Virus record (IMG/VR): IMGVR_UViG_3300045995_000227
Location: 1-39,696 of that record
Length of the DNA stretch: 39,696 nucleotides
Origin: a virus
Reading direction: 5' to 3' (one strand)
Below are positions 1-7,548 of this stretch, piece after piece (the stretch's first letter is position 1; every line of letters starts with the position of its first letter). Both the position numbers and the translations under genes were made by a program. A model generated the notes under the pieces. That model saw only the letters and a list, made by a program, of their open reading frames with translations. It had not been told where the DNA came from and searched no databases.

Positions 1-858
1 TACATGGTGAATTCCATGATCACACTTCCGAGCAACGCCAAGTTGCAGGGGGCTGGGAGCACCAGTATCTTCGTGCAGCCCGTCCACTCCACGTTTGCCA
101 CCCACATGTACACGTTCACTGTGGCGAACAACGCAGCCAACGCTTCGCTGGATGGTTTCAAGTTCGCGGCCTCCGTCTGGGAAGACGGCTTGAGCGGCAT
201 CATAGCTGCCGGGGGGGCCACTAACTGCTCCCTCAAACACCTCACCTTCGACAAGTGCCGCATCGGCATCAAGCTGGGCTCCGGTACTGCCGCCCACGGC
301 TGGACCGTGGAGGATATCGCCTGCACCGACACCTGGCTGGGGCTCTTCGTGGCCAACGTCCATGAGTCCACCTTCTCCCGGCTCAATCTCAACTGTGTCA
401 ACGACGCTGTTCCCGAGAGGCCACACTGCCTGTACATGGAGCAGGGTTGCCGTGACCTCGTGTTCAACGACGTGACTCTTACCAAAGGCACTGGCTACTG
501 TCTGCAAATCTACTTCTACAACACGGGAGACGGCAGCGACAATGTAGTGTTCAACAACCTCACGCTGGACGCCACGGGTGGACACTACCCCATGACTATC
601 GGTGGCAACAGCATGACCAACTTCGTCTTTAATGGCATCACCATCACCGACAAGGCGGGCACGGACGAGGCCGCCATCCAAGTCTCTGACATGGTAGATG
701 GGCTGGAGTTCCACAACATCAGCGCAGTCGGGACATGGCTCATCGGCGGGGCAACCGGCAGCGACATCCTCCTGAAGGACGGCACCTTCGATGGCACCGC
801 TATTGCGAAGGGCGCGGCGCTTACCGGCCTCATTGTCACCAACGTGACGCTTACCTGA
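1..858 (+). CDS. Tail spike / pectate-lyase-fold protein, C-terminal part (truncated by window edge)
   Basis: The reading frame is open to the left edge, so the true start lies upstream and 284-285 C-terminal residues are visible. The chain is rich in short Asn/Asp/Thr/Gly-flanked beta strands, such as LEFHNISAVGTWLIGG and FVFNGITITD. This is typical of right-handed parallel beta-helix tail spikes that bind or cleave host surface polysaccharide. No catalytic motif is evident in this piece. Base composition is distinctly GC-richer (33 of the first 60 bases are G/C) than the gene that follows, and resembles the spike at 24251-25672. It is probably a modular, laterally acquired receptor-binding domain. 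The fold is an inference from pattern, not from a search. Confidence 0.6.
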   Translation, partial: YMVNSMITLPSNAKLQGAGSTSIFVQPVHSTFATHMYTFTVANNAANASLDGFKFAASVWEDGLSGIIAAGGATNCSLKHLTFDKCRIGIKLGSGTAAHGWTVEDIACTDTWLGLFVANVHESTFSRLNLNCVNDAVPERPHCLYMEQGCRDLVFNDVTLTKGTGYCLQIYFYNTGDGSDNVVFNNLTLDATGGHYPMTIGGNSMTNFVFNGITITDKAGTDEAAIQVSDMVDGLEFHNISAVGTWLIGGATGSDILLKDGTFDGTAIAKGAALTGLIVTNVTLT

Positions 859-877
859 TGCCCAAGGAAGGTGACTA

Positions 878-1267
878 ATGGCTAAAGTATCTAGCAATAT
901 TTTGGAGTGGCGGAAATTTGTTCCAGAAGCAACTGCTTATTGTTATAAACAGTTTGGATATATACTAAGTGAATCTGGTTTTGAAGAAAGTATAGCTGAG
1001 GATTTGTTCTTCCGGGCATGTCAAAGGTATTGTGGTTATCTAAAACTGATACACCATAAAGTAACTAAGTACTTTACATCAATCTGGGGTTTACATGGTG
1101 TGGCAAGACAATTTTCCATCAAAGAAGCCAAGTGGCTTCTGTCAATAATGAAATCGCGTACAACCACAACCCCAGAATTATTGACTTTAGATAACATGCA
1201 AGAACTATTACTATGGTGTGCCTATAGGTATAACTTCTGGTTGGCACAACAGTTGTATAGAGACTAG
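878..1267 (+). CDS. Hypothetical phage protein, 129 aa
   Basis: I do not recognise this gene. It begins with ATG after a good Shine-Dalgarno (AAGGAAGGTG). The protein is rich in aromatic residues and cysteines (Tyr, Trp, Phe; Cys-Tyr pairs near the N terminus and in the middle) and looks mainly helical, with no signal peptide or membrane span. It sits between a tail spike and a run of small basic proteins upstream of the large terminase. Composition returns abruptly to AT-rich phage-like DNA here. Coding status is supported by the RBS, length and tight packing with the next gene (10 nt gap). Confidence 0.6.
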   Translation: MAKVSSNILEWRKFVPEATAYCYKQFGYILSESGFEESIAEDLFFRACQRYCGYLKLIHHKVTKYFTSIWGLHGVARQFSIKEAKWLLSIMKSRTTTTPELLTLDNMQELLLWCAYRYNFWLAQQLYRD

Positions 1268-1277
1268 GAAGGAATAG

Positions 1278-2120
1278 ATGTCTCCTGGTATAAGAGAAGA
1301 CTATAGTGGGGTTCATCCTTCCCTACGAAGAGGGCATCTTTTTAACCCCTCTATACAAATGGGGGATAACCTGACAATTAGTGTTGCAGACCAGTTGCCA
1401 GGAGAATTTATCCAATTTGATAGATGGAAACGAGGAGAAACTCTTTCTACCGCAGAGCTAGGCCAAGCTGAAGACTATGTCCAACGAATAGGAAGACATC
1501 ATAATGTTTCCACCCTTGAGGCGATAGGGCGTGGAGATGTAAATCCTAAGTCTGTTTTTCAAGAAGAATATGTTATGCGAGAAGAATTCGACATAGCAGC
1601 CGCCAAAGGGAGAAGTCATGTAGGCGGAGTTGGCAACGCTAGTAGGTATTCTAATAGGGGTGCTCCAAAATATAGAGTAAGACCTGCAACTCAACCTTTT
1701 GTTAAGCCACTGAGTAGTAAGGTAAAAACTGGCCCTTCTGTGGCAGAAAAGATAGAAGTAAAACCAGTTAAACCAATAAGTAGTACAATCGGGCCTAGCA
1801 GTCCCCTTGGGAGAGCCAAGACAAAAGCTAAACCAGTTATGAAGGTTAAACTACCCCCTGCGGCTGCTAAAAAAATGGCAGTTGCAGAGAATGCAGTGGC
1901 TCGCATGGAGAGTGTGAATAAAGCTGCTGCGGAGGCTCTTCGTCCGATAGAATCCTCTCTACCAAGAGCATCAAGACTGGCGGGTGCAGCAAGAAGTTTT
2001 GGTAAGATGAAATTCAGCACTAAAGCTGGTATTGTGGGAGCAGTCGCAATTGCTGGGTACGAATTACTTCACCACCGCGACCAACAAAATAATACGCAAT
2101 CTGCGGTATACGGAGCTTAG
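1278..2120 (+). CDS. Hypothetical basic protein with C-terminal membrane-like segment, 280 aa
   Basis: Function is unknown. The N-terminal half is mixed. Residues about 130-240 are low-complexity Lys/Pro/Ala/Ser-rich (repeated KPV/KP.. motifs), suggesting a disordered linker. Near the C terminus lies a hydrophobic stretch, AGIVGAVAIAGYELLHH, followed by charged residues. The same architecture (basic body, a short Gly/Ala-rich hydrophobic segment, then His/Arg/Lys) recurs in the gene at 3754-4269, and a related hydrophobic segment occurs at 4269-4634. This suggests related roles, for example internal virion or DNA-ejection proteins, but that is only inference. RBS is AGGAAGGA. The next gene starts 2 nt downstream. 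Confidence 0.6.
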   Translation: MSPGIREDYSGVHPSLRRGHLFNPSIQMGDNLTISVADQLPGEFIQFDRWKRGETLSTAELGQAEDYVQRIGRHHNVSTLEAIGRGDVNPKSVFQEEYVMREEFDIAAAKGRSHVGGVGNASRYSNRGAPKYRVRPATQPFVKPLSSKVKTGPSVAEKIEVKPVKPISSTIGPSSPLGRAKTKAKPVMKVKLPPAAAKKMAVAENAVARMESVNKAAAEALRPIESSLPRASRLAGAARSFGKMKFSTKAGIVGAVAIAGYELLHHRDQQNNTQSAVYGA

Positions 2121-2122
2121 AA

Positions 2123-3754
2123 ATGTCAGACGAAGTCACTGTTAGGTCTTCAATACTAGACGAACTATCTGCAGTTAGTACAACACAGGTAAATCAGCAT
2201 GATTTGGTAAAAAGGGCTAATTCTGCCTATGGACTGTTATCCTCTATACCAATGGTGTGTCATGGGGAAGCATGCCAGCCTGCCGGAACTTTAATTGAGA
2301 CCGTTTCTCATGGGAAGGTTCTTATCGAAGAACTAAACCCATCGCTTCATAAGCTCGTGGCCTTTGATTTGGGTAACCTTATGGTTAGGAAGGGTCGTCC
2401 AAGTTTCGGATATCCCGGATACAGCTTTGAAAAAAGACTGAGAGATTATGAGGGATTGATGATAACTATATCTACCCAAGAGGCAGAACATAAATGTACT
2501 TCTGACCATTATTCTATCGTCAGATGGAATGAAAAAGCTATAAATGCATTTGTTGTATATCTCATGGAGAGAGATGGGCATTTTCGAATTGGAAAGACTA
2601 AATTAATTTCGCAAAAGGATGATGGTAAAAGAACATTTTACCCAGCACAAAGAGCACGAGCAGAGCAAGCTGACAATTTGTGGATATTGGGAGTATATAG
2701 CACCAATACAGAAGCCCTACTTATGGAAGAGTTCTTTTCAGTAACATGGCAGACACCAAAGGCTTGCTTTTTTGCTCAACCTAATTGTTCAAATGACGAG
2801 GGTTTATATAGATGGGTTACTCAAGAACAACTAGATGAACATCACAATAAATTGAATAAACCTAGGTTACATTATTCTATTCTACTAAATTCTATTGGCA
2901 AAGATATTAATTATCCTTTTTGGTCAACGTTTCCGTGTAGGGAAACAACATATGAGTTTGGCAGTAGAAGAAAAGAATTTTCATATCTTGGTTCTTTGAA
3001 TAGAGTAATGATAGTAAAATCATGTAATCTAGTAAGTGAATATATGGATGTCCCGGTTATTCCTGGAGTTCCCAAGATTAGAGATTATAAGGGAAAGGGT
3101 AGAACTGCTATGAGAAAGCAAAGTGGTATCTCCCCCGTCTGGAAAACCATCACAACTAGATATACACGTTTCAGCGGCACGGTTTTTAGTCTTGAAGTGG
3201 AAAAATATAAGACTTATATTGCAAATGATATCATTACTCATAATTGTTCTTATAGTGAGGTCTGTCCAATACACCAAGCTGAATTAACTTCTGTGGGAGA
3301 TAGATGCCCGATAGAGACAGACTTGACAAGAGACATGTTTGTCAGTTATTGCCAAGAGTTAATGATTAACCCAGACTATGACAAAGTACAAGCAGGTTTG
3401 GTAAAAGACTTGTGTTCTGTGGAAATACAAGCTCTCCGGGCGAATAAGCTTATGTCCTTCAAAGACTTTATAGTTGATGTTGTTGACGCCATAAATCCCC
3501 GCACCGGAGAAGTTATCTACAGAAAAGACTTACACATAGCAATCCTTTGGTCCGAAAAACTCATCAACCAGAAGATTAGGATATTGGATACGTTAGCTGC
3601 TACTCCTATCATCAAGGTTAAATACCAAGGTGGAATCAAGACCGAGACCCTGCAAGACAAGCTTCTTGCTTTGCGCAAACAAGTAGAGGCCCTTATGCCC
3701 AAAGATGAGACTGTGGCAGAGGCATACCAAATTGATGAGTGGAGAGAAGAATAA
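2123..3754 (+). CDS. Cys-cluster protein (possible small terminase subunit) interrupted by an intein
   Basis: The frame encodes 543 residues, but residues 51-374 are an intein, so the mature extein product would be about 219 residues. The joined extein reads PMVCHGEA plus CSYSEVCPI, and a fourth Cys follows in GDRCPIE, giving a CX4CX5CX13C cluster likely to bind zinc or another metal. The rest is helical and charged, ending in a probable coiled coil (KTETLQDKLLALRKQVEAL). Its place three genes before the large terminase, and recall of similar Cys-motif proteins beside terminases in other large phages, suggest a small terminase or packaging factor. That function is inference. The gene ends with an overlap onto the next ATG. 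Confidence 0.7.
   Translation: MSDEVTVRSSILDELSAVSTTQVNQHDLVKRANSAYGLLSSIPMVCHGEACQPAGTLIETVSHGKVLIEELNPSLHKLVAFDLGNLMVRKGRPSFGYPGYSFEKRLRDYEGLMITISTQEAEHKCTSDHYSIVRWNEKAINAFVVYLMERDGHFRIGKTKLISQKDDGKRTFYPAQRARAEQADNLWILGVYSTNTEALLMEEFFSVTWQTPKACFFAQPNCSNDEGLYRWVTQEQLDEHHNKLNKPRLHYSILLNSIGKDINYPFWSTFPCRETTYEFGSRRKEFSYLGSLNRVMIVKSCNLVSEYMDVPVIPGVPKIRDYKGKGRTAMRKQSGISPVWKTITTRYTRFSGTVFSLEVEKYKTYIANDIITHNCSYSEVCPIHQAELTSVGDRCPIETDLTRDMFVSYCQELMINPDYDKVQAGLVKDLCSVEIQALRANKLMSFKDFIVDVVDAINPRTGEVIYRKDLHIAILWSEKLINQKIRILDTLAATPIIKVKYQGGIKTETLQDKLLALRKQVEALMPKDETVAEAYQIDEWREE
2273..3244 (+). other. In-frame intein (324 aa) with canonical splice junctions
   Basis: The intein starts at Cys51 (CQPAGTLIET, block A) and ends at His373-Asn374, with Cys375 as the +1 extein nucleophile (IITHN then CSYSEVC). 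Block B shows the TxxH signature, Thr126 and His129 in HKCTSDHYSIV. Block F is VFSLEVEKYKTYIAND, matching the usual V-x-L-x-V...(F/Y)IAND pattern. All residues needed for class-1 splicing (Cys1, block-B His, penultimate His, terminal Asn, +1 Cys) are present, so splicing competence is expected. Removal restores an uninterrupted Cys-rich motif in the host protein. The central part is not a recognisable LAGLIDADG endonuclease; see the GIY-YIG entry. Confidence 0.92.
2543..2767 (+). other. GIY-YIG-type endonuclease domain within the intein
   Basis: Residues about 141-215 of the precursor follow the GIY-YIG layout. A first strand, FVVYLMERDG, is followed by FRIGKT in place of YIG-x-T, then a conserved-type Arg (Arg177 in PAQRARAEQ), a strand NLWILGVYST, and a helix with the expected catalytic Glu (ALLMEEFFSV, Glu202 or Glu203). 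This resembles the T5orf172/MUG113 branch of the superfamily. It would make a double-strand or nick cut for intein homing. About 140 residues between this domain and block F are unassigned and could be DNA-binding. GIY-YIG domains are uncommon in inteins, where LAGLIDADG is usual. The call rests on motif reading alone. Confidence 0.72.
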
Positions 3755-4269
3755 TGGCGAGAGCTGGTGGTTTTTGGAGCAACTACATAAACCCTAATAG
3801 GTACCAGGACGGGGTCCGTAATAGTTACGCTCGCCCCCTATATCGACAAACAAGATTCTATACCAATAGAGCTGGGGCAACAGTAGAGGCTACTGCACAG
3901 GAATGGGCCAACTATACCCGCAAGGGTACACAAGTGTTTACTCACCCAATCAAGGCTTTTACTGGTGAGAAATCTGCTGGCTTCTGGCGGACTGCAATGC
4001 GTCAGACTGATAGAGCAGTGTCTGGGCTTAGGAGTGGGAAGATGGGTCCTCCCACAAGAGGTGGGCGTTATGGTTTTACTGCGGCAATTAAGATAGGCTC
4101 GGAAGCTCGTAAAGCTTATGCTGGGAGAGCTTTTGGTAATATCGTCAAAGCAGCTACTCATCTTCCGCTCAAAACCAAGATAGGTCTTCCTCTAGCTGCT
4201 GCCGGTATATATGGTTGGATGCACAATCGGAAGAAGGACAAAATGTACACTCACTACTTTGATTTCTAA
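3754..4269 (+). CDS. Hypothetical basic protein with C-terminal hydrophobic segment, 171 aa
   Basis: The start chosen is the ATG at 3754, which overlaps the preceding stop (TAATG) and lies after GGAGAGAAG. An in-frame ATG at 3739 has no convincing ribosome site. The product, starting MARAGGFWSNYINP, is strongly basic (many Arg/Lys) and Gly/Ala-rich. A hydrophobic stretch near the end (LKTKIGLPLAAAGIYGWMH) is followed by RKKDK. The layout parallels the C terminus of the protein at 1278-2120. Function is unknown; a virion-internal or membrane-contacting role is possible. The gene is translationally coupled on both sides. Confidence 0.62.
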   Translation: MARAGGFWSNYINPNRYQDGVRNSYARPLYRQTRFYTNRAGATVEATAQEWANYTRKGTQVFTHPIKAFTGEKSAGFWRTAMRQTDRAVSGLRSGKMGPPTRGGRYGFTAAIKIGSEARKAYAGRAFGNIVKAATHLPLKTKIGLPLAAAGIYGWMHNRKKDKMYTHYFDF

Positions 4270-4634
4270 TGGCTACTCCAATTAGTACAAGATTATTTGC
4301 TGCTGCCGGGACTGCTCAAAAAGCCTCAAAGGGTTTTGAGTATGTAATCAAAGGCATCAACAAAATCATGTTCAACAAGAAGGTTGCATTTCCAGCTCTT
4401 GTAGGTTTATTCGGGATGGGGACACTCCATGGTTTTACCAAAGAGATGATTCACAATCCCACGACAAATGCTCTTCTCTCAGATTATCTGTCTAGCGGAA
4501 AAACAAAAGCAGATGAATCTGGTATGCCTTTAGGCACTACTGCCAAAAACTACTACTATAGACCTTCTGGCAATGACATATCTGCCACTGGACAACTTGC
4601 TCTCGCCATGTTTGCCACTAGGCACGGAAGATAA
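4269..4634 (+). CDS. Hypothetical small protein with one membrane-like segment, 121 aa
   Basis: The ATG overlaps the stop of the preceding gene (TAATG) with no separate Shine-Dalgarno, so expression is probably coupled. The N terminus is Ala-rich and basic. A hydrophobic Gly-rich stretch (VAFPALVGLFGMGTLHGF) at about residues 39-56 could span a membrane or be buried in a complex. No known domain is recognised. It sits in a block of four small genes just upstream of the large terminase. Confidence 0.58.
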   Translation: MATPISTRLFAAAGTAQKASKGFEYVIKGINKIMFNKKVAFPALVGLFGMGTLHGFTKEMIHNPTTNALLSDYLSSGKTKADESGMPLGTTAKNYYYRPSGNDISATGQLALAMFATRHGR

Positions 4635-4636
4635 TA

Positions 4637-5743
4637 ATGCCATACGCTGATGGAAGACAAGAAGGGACCTCTAATTTACAAGATTTTTTGATGTGGGCGG
4701 AGCCTATAAATCTACATGTGGCCAGACTGTCACATGGGTTTGAAAGGACTAAGCCTGCTTTTGGTGGCATAAGAGGATTCTCAGACTATGCCAGAGGGTT
4801 CCAGTCTACCACCACCTCTCTTCGTAAACTTTCTGGTGTCAGTTTTGGTAACTCAATGTATTGGAAGGCTGCTGACCGTATCGGCGGTAAAGTCGGCAGG
4901 GGTATGTCTAGTACCAGCTTGTCTATGATTGGTCCTTCTAGATTCTTAAATACATGGGCTGCCTTATCTGGAGATATGGGTGCCAGAAGTAGCTTTAATG
5001 TCATGTCTGCACAAGGCAATGCTGTCCGAAATATTATGGCGAACAATCCTGGTATGTCTTATGCCAAAGCTTCTCAGGCAGCATTCAAGAATGCTAAGGC
5101 TTATAATATCAGTAGTGCTATGGGAACACCTCTTGATAACCAGTTTGTCTCAGATATTAGCGCAGCAGGTCCAGGGAGTCCTATAGATAGATTTGGCAGA
5201 ACAATGGATATTGGGACTACTCAGGCCGCTGAATTTTGGGGCAGACTCTCAACTGCTCAGAAATCATTTAAGGCTGGGACCTTGACTGCCGAAGATTCTG
5301 CTGGTGTAAGGGCCGCTTTTTACAAAGCTGCCAATCTTGAGCATATGCCAAGTTTCTTGAGGCAACCAATGGTGAGATTGATGGAAGGCCCTGCTGGTGT
5401 TAAGGCAGGACCAATAACACAGATGCTCGGGAGGTCGATTGGTGGGGTCGCTCAATTTGCTGGGGGCTTACAAATTGGAATGATGACATTCTCTACTGGT
5501 GTTAAGGCTGGGCAGTTAGCCGGAAAAGCCACCATAGCTGCTATCAATGCGCCCAAAGCTATATATCAGAACTTTGCTCAAGGTATCCATAGGGGTACAT
5601 TCATGAGTTCTTCTCCACTATCACCTTTTGTCGGGGCTACGGGCAGGCAGAGAGCTATGGCAAACATCTACGAGAAACAACTTAACCTTCGCCAAGTAAT
5701 GGGTAATGAGGCTCCATTCCTTCAGGCTCAGTGGGGATTTTAA
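4637..5743 (+). CDS. Hypothetical Gly/Ala/Ser-rich protein, 368 aa; possible internal virion protein
   Basis: The ATG follows GGAAG at good spacing and the gene abuts the GTG of the terminase. The protein is basic and Gly/Ala/Ser-rich, without cysteines. A long weakly hydrophobic stretch (GGVAQFAGGLQIGMMTFSTG and the following Ala-rich residues) lies at about 270-310. Small-residue-rich helices of this type occur in phage tape-measure or ejection proteins, but there is no diagnostic motif, so function is unassigned. Its neighbours (membrane-segment proteins before, terminase after) suggest it belongs to the virion or packaging set. Confidence 0.58.
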   Translation: MPYADGRQEGTSNLQDFLMWAEPINLHVARLSHGFERTKPAFGGIRGFSDYARGFQSTTTSLRKLSGVSFGNSMYWKAADRIGGKVGRGMSSTSLSMIGPSRFLNTWAALSGDMGARSSFNVMSAQGNAVRNIMANNPGMSYAKASQAAFKNAKAYNISSAMGTPLDNQFVSDISAAGPGSPIDRFGRTMDIGTTQAAEFWGRLSTAQKSFKAGTLTAEDSAGVRAAFYKAANLEHMPSFLRQPMVRLMEGPAGVKAGPITQMLGRSIGGVAQFAGGLQIGMMTFSTGVKAGQLAGKATIAAINAPKAIYQNFAQGIHRGTFMSSSPLSPFVGATGRQRAMANIYEKQLNLRQVMGNEAPFLQAQWGF

Positions 5744-7546
5744 GTGCAGCTTCTTCACAGACCCGATTTGGATGATATGTCCTTTGATGAACTCTATTCA
5801 GGGTTATCTGAGGAGTTGCGCAGTGGAGTGGACCAAATCATGTGGACATTCCGCCGCAAATTAATCAATATGCCTGGGGCAGACCAAATTGCTGTTAGAG
5901 ATTTCGAGCTTACCAAAGAAGACCTTAAATCACTTTATGACCCAGTTCTCCCCCCAGAGTTAGAAGGGACTCTTTCTTCAGAAGAGAGGATGTTTGCTCT
6001 CTCCTCAATTGACCCAGTGATATGGGTTAGAAACTTCCTACATTACGAACCACGTTCCTATCAGATTATGATAATGCGTAACCCGTCGAGAATCAGGGCC
6101 TATCGTATGGGGCGAAGAAGTGGGAAGACAACCTGTATGATTTGGGAAATGCTCTGGTTTGCTTACACTAATCCCTCTGTATTCATCATCGTCATTTGTC
6201 CTCTAGAGGCACAGGTTAAACTTATGTGGGACATGATAGACGACATGTTGCTTAACTCTGGTATTCACCCTCTCAAAAATGCCTATACTGAATTTGGTGT
6301 AGTGCGGAAAAACAAAAAACCATGGGAGATGGAATTTGCCAATGCTTCCAAGATAAAAGCATTTACTTCTGGAGCAAGGTCTGGTGGTAAGGCCGACACA
6401 GTACGTGGTAATGAAGGGCACATGATTGTAGTAGACGAGATGGACCTTATGATGCCTGATGACCTTAACGCTATCACTGCTATGATGCAGCAGACTTCAG
6501 ATAGATTTGCTGGCAATAAAAGACTACTTGTAAGTTCTACTCCAAATGGTCGTAGAGATATGTTCTACGTTTTTTGCCACAAAAAGGGAGTCAAGGAATT
6601 CTGGCTACCAAGTTTCGTAAACCCATTCTTCACTCCAGACGATGAAAAAGAACAGAGAGACCTTCTACTAGAATCAGGGTTCACCCATGAGATTCTTGCT
6701 TGCTTCGGAGAACAGACTACTGGTGTTTTCAAACCAACACTTTTGGACCATGTCGCCGATACGGAATACTCTTATTGGAATACTAGACCTTTCGGGTACA
6801 ATGGACCCATCATTCTTGGTGTAGACTGGGATAAGTATGGAGCTGGGGTAAATATTGTCGGGGTTGCAAATGTTGATGGTTTGCTACAAATGGTGATACG
6901 TGAAGAGATAGAGAGGGCAGCTCATGAGCATACTCTGGGTGCTGGAGTGGAAAGAATCATACAACTTGACCAGATATTTCATTTTGCCTTCATTTATGTA
7001 GACAGAGGTTATGGTGAAAGGCAGTGGGAAGAACTGGTAGAGAAACTTCCCTGGGGTGTGCAAAGGGTGATTGGAAAGAACTATTCTAGCTCCGTAGAGG
7101 AAACCGACCCTGTCACTATGGCTATAGTTCGTGAAGAGTTCAAGCCATTCATGGTTGATAACGCCGTTAACCTTTACGAGAAGCGAAGAGTACGCATCAC
7201 CCCTGATGATGAAAAGTTTATAGCTCAACTTAACGGTTATGTCCAGTTGAGGATATCTCCTACTGGTAGACCTATCTTTGGTTCAATGGACCCAGAACGT
7301 ATTGGAGACCATGCTCTTGAAGGTTGGATGATGGCACTCTTGGGACATACAGAACAGTTTGGAGAACTAATCATTCCGTTCGAGTTCTTAAGACCAGTAG
7401 TTATGTCAACCAATGAAGCTCTCTCTCCTGGTAGCTCTAAAGAGGAAAGACAAAAAAGCTCCAGGCAGTTTATGAAAATACGCAGACCAATGACCTCTCT
7501 CACTAGGAGAGGTTCTGCTGGTGTATTTAATCGTCCAGGAATCTAG
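5744..7546 (+). CDS. terL: Terminase large subunit (ATPase-nuclease)
   Basis: This is the DNA-packaging motor, translocating DNA into the prohead and cutting concatemers. The N-terminal ATPase has Walker A GRRSGKT (about residues 123-129), Walker B MIVVDEMD (Asp231/Glu232) and the coupling motif LVSSTPNG (about 262-269). The RNase H-like nuclease shows ILGVDWD (Asp361) and FIYVDRGYGE (Asp420), with a third acidic site expected near GDHALEGW. The length of 600 residues is normal. The start is GTG immediately after the previous stop, with GGGGA upstream. The catalytic sites look intact. Confidence 0.95.
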   Translation: MQLLHRPDLDDMSFDELYSGLSEELRSGVDQIMWTFRRKLINMPGADQIAVRDFELTKEDLKSLYDPVLPPELEGTLSSEERMFALSSIDPVIWVRNFLHYEPRSYQIMIMRNPSRIRAYRMGRRSGKTTCMIWEMLWFAYTNPSVFIIVICPLEAQVKLMWDMIDDMLLNSGIHPLKNAYTEFGVVRKNKKPWEMEFANASKIKAFTSGARSGGKADTVRGNEGHMIVVDEMDLMMPDDLNAITAMMQQTSDRFAGNKRLLVSSTPNGRRDMFYVFCHKKGVKEFWLPSFVNPFFTPDDEKEQRDLLLESGFTHEILACFGEQTTGVFKPTLLDHVADTEYSYWNTRPFGYNGPIILGVDWDKYGAGVNIVGVANVDGLLQMVIREEIERAAHEHTLGAGVERIIQLDQIFHFAFIYVDRGYGERQWEELVEKLPWGVQRVIGKNYSSSVEETDPVTMAIVREEFKPFMVDNAVNLYEKRRVRITPDDEKFIAQLNGYVQLRISPTGRPIFGSMDPERIGDHALEGWMMALLGHTEQFGELIIPFEFLRPVVMSTNEALSPGSSKEERQKSSRQFMKIRRPMTSLTRRGSAGVFNRPGI

Positions 7547-7548
7547 CC

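Noticed and set aside
3739-3753. Upstream in-frame ATG for the 3754 gene
   Set aside because: No Shine-Dalgarno precedes it, while the ATG at 3754 has GGAGAGAAG at good spacing and shares the overlapping TAATG with the preceding stop.
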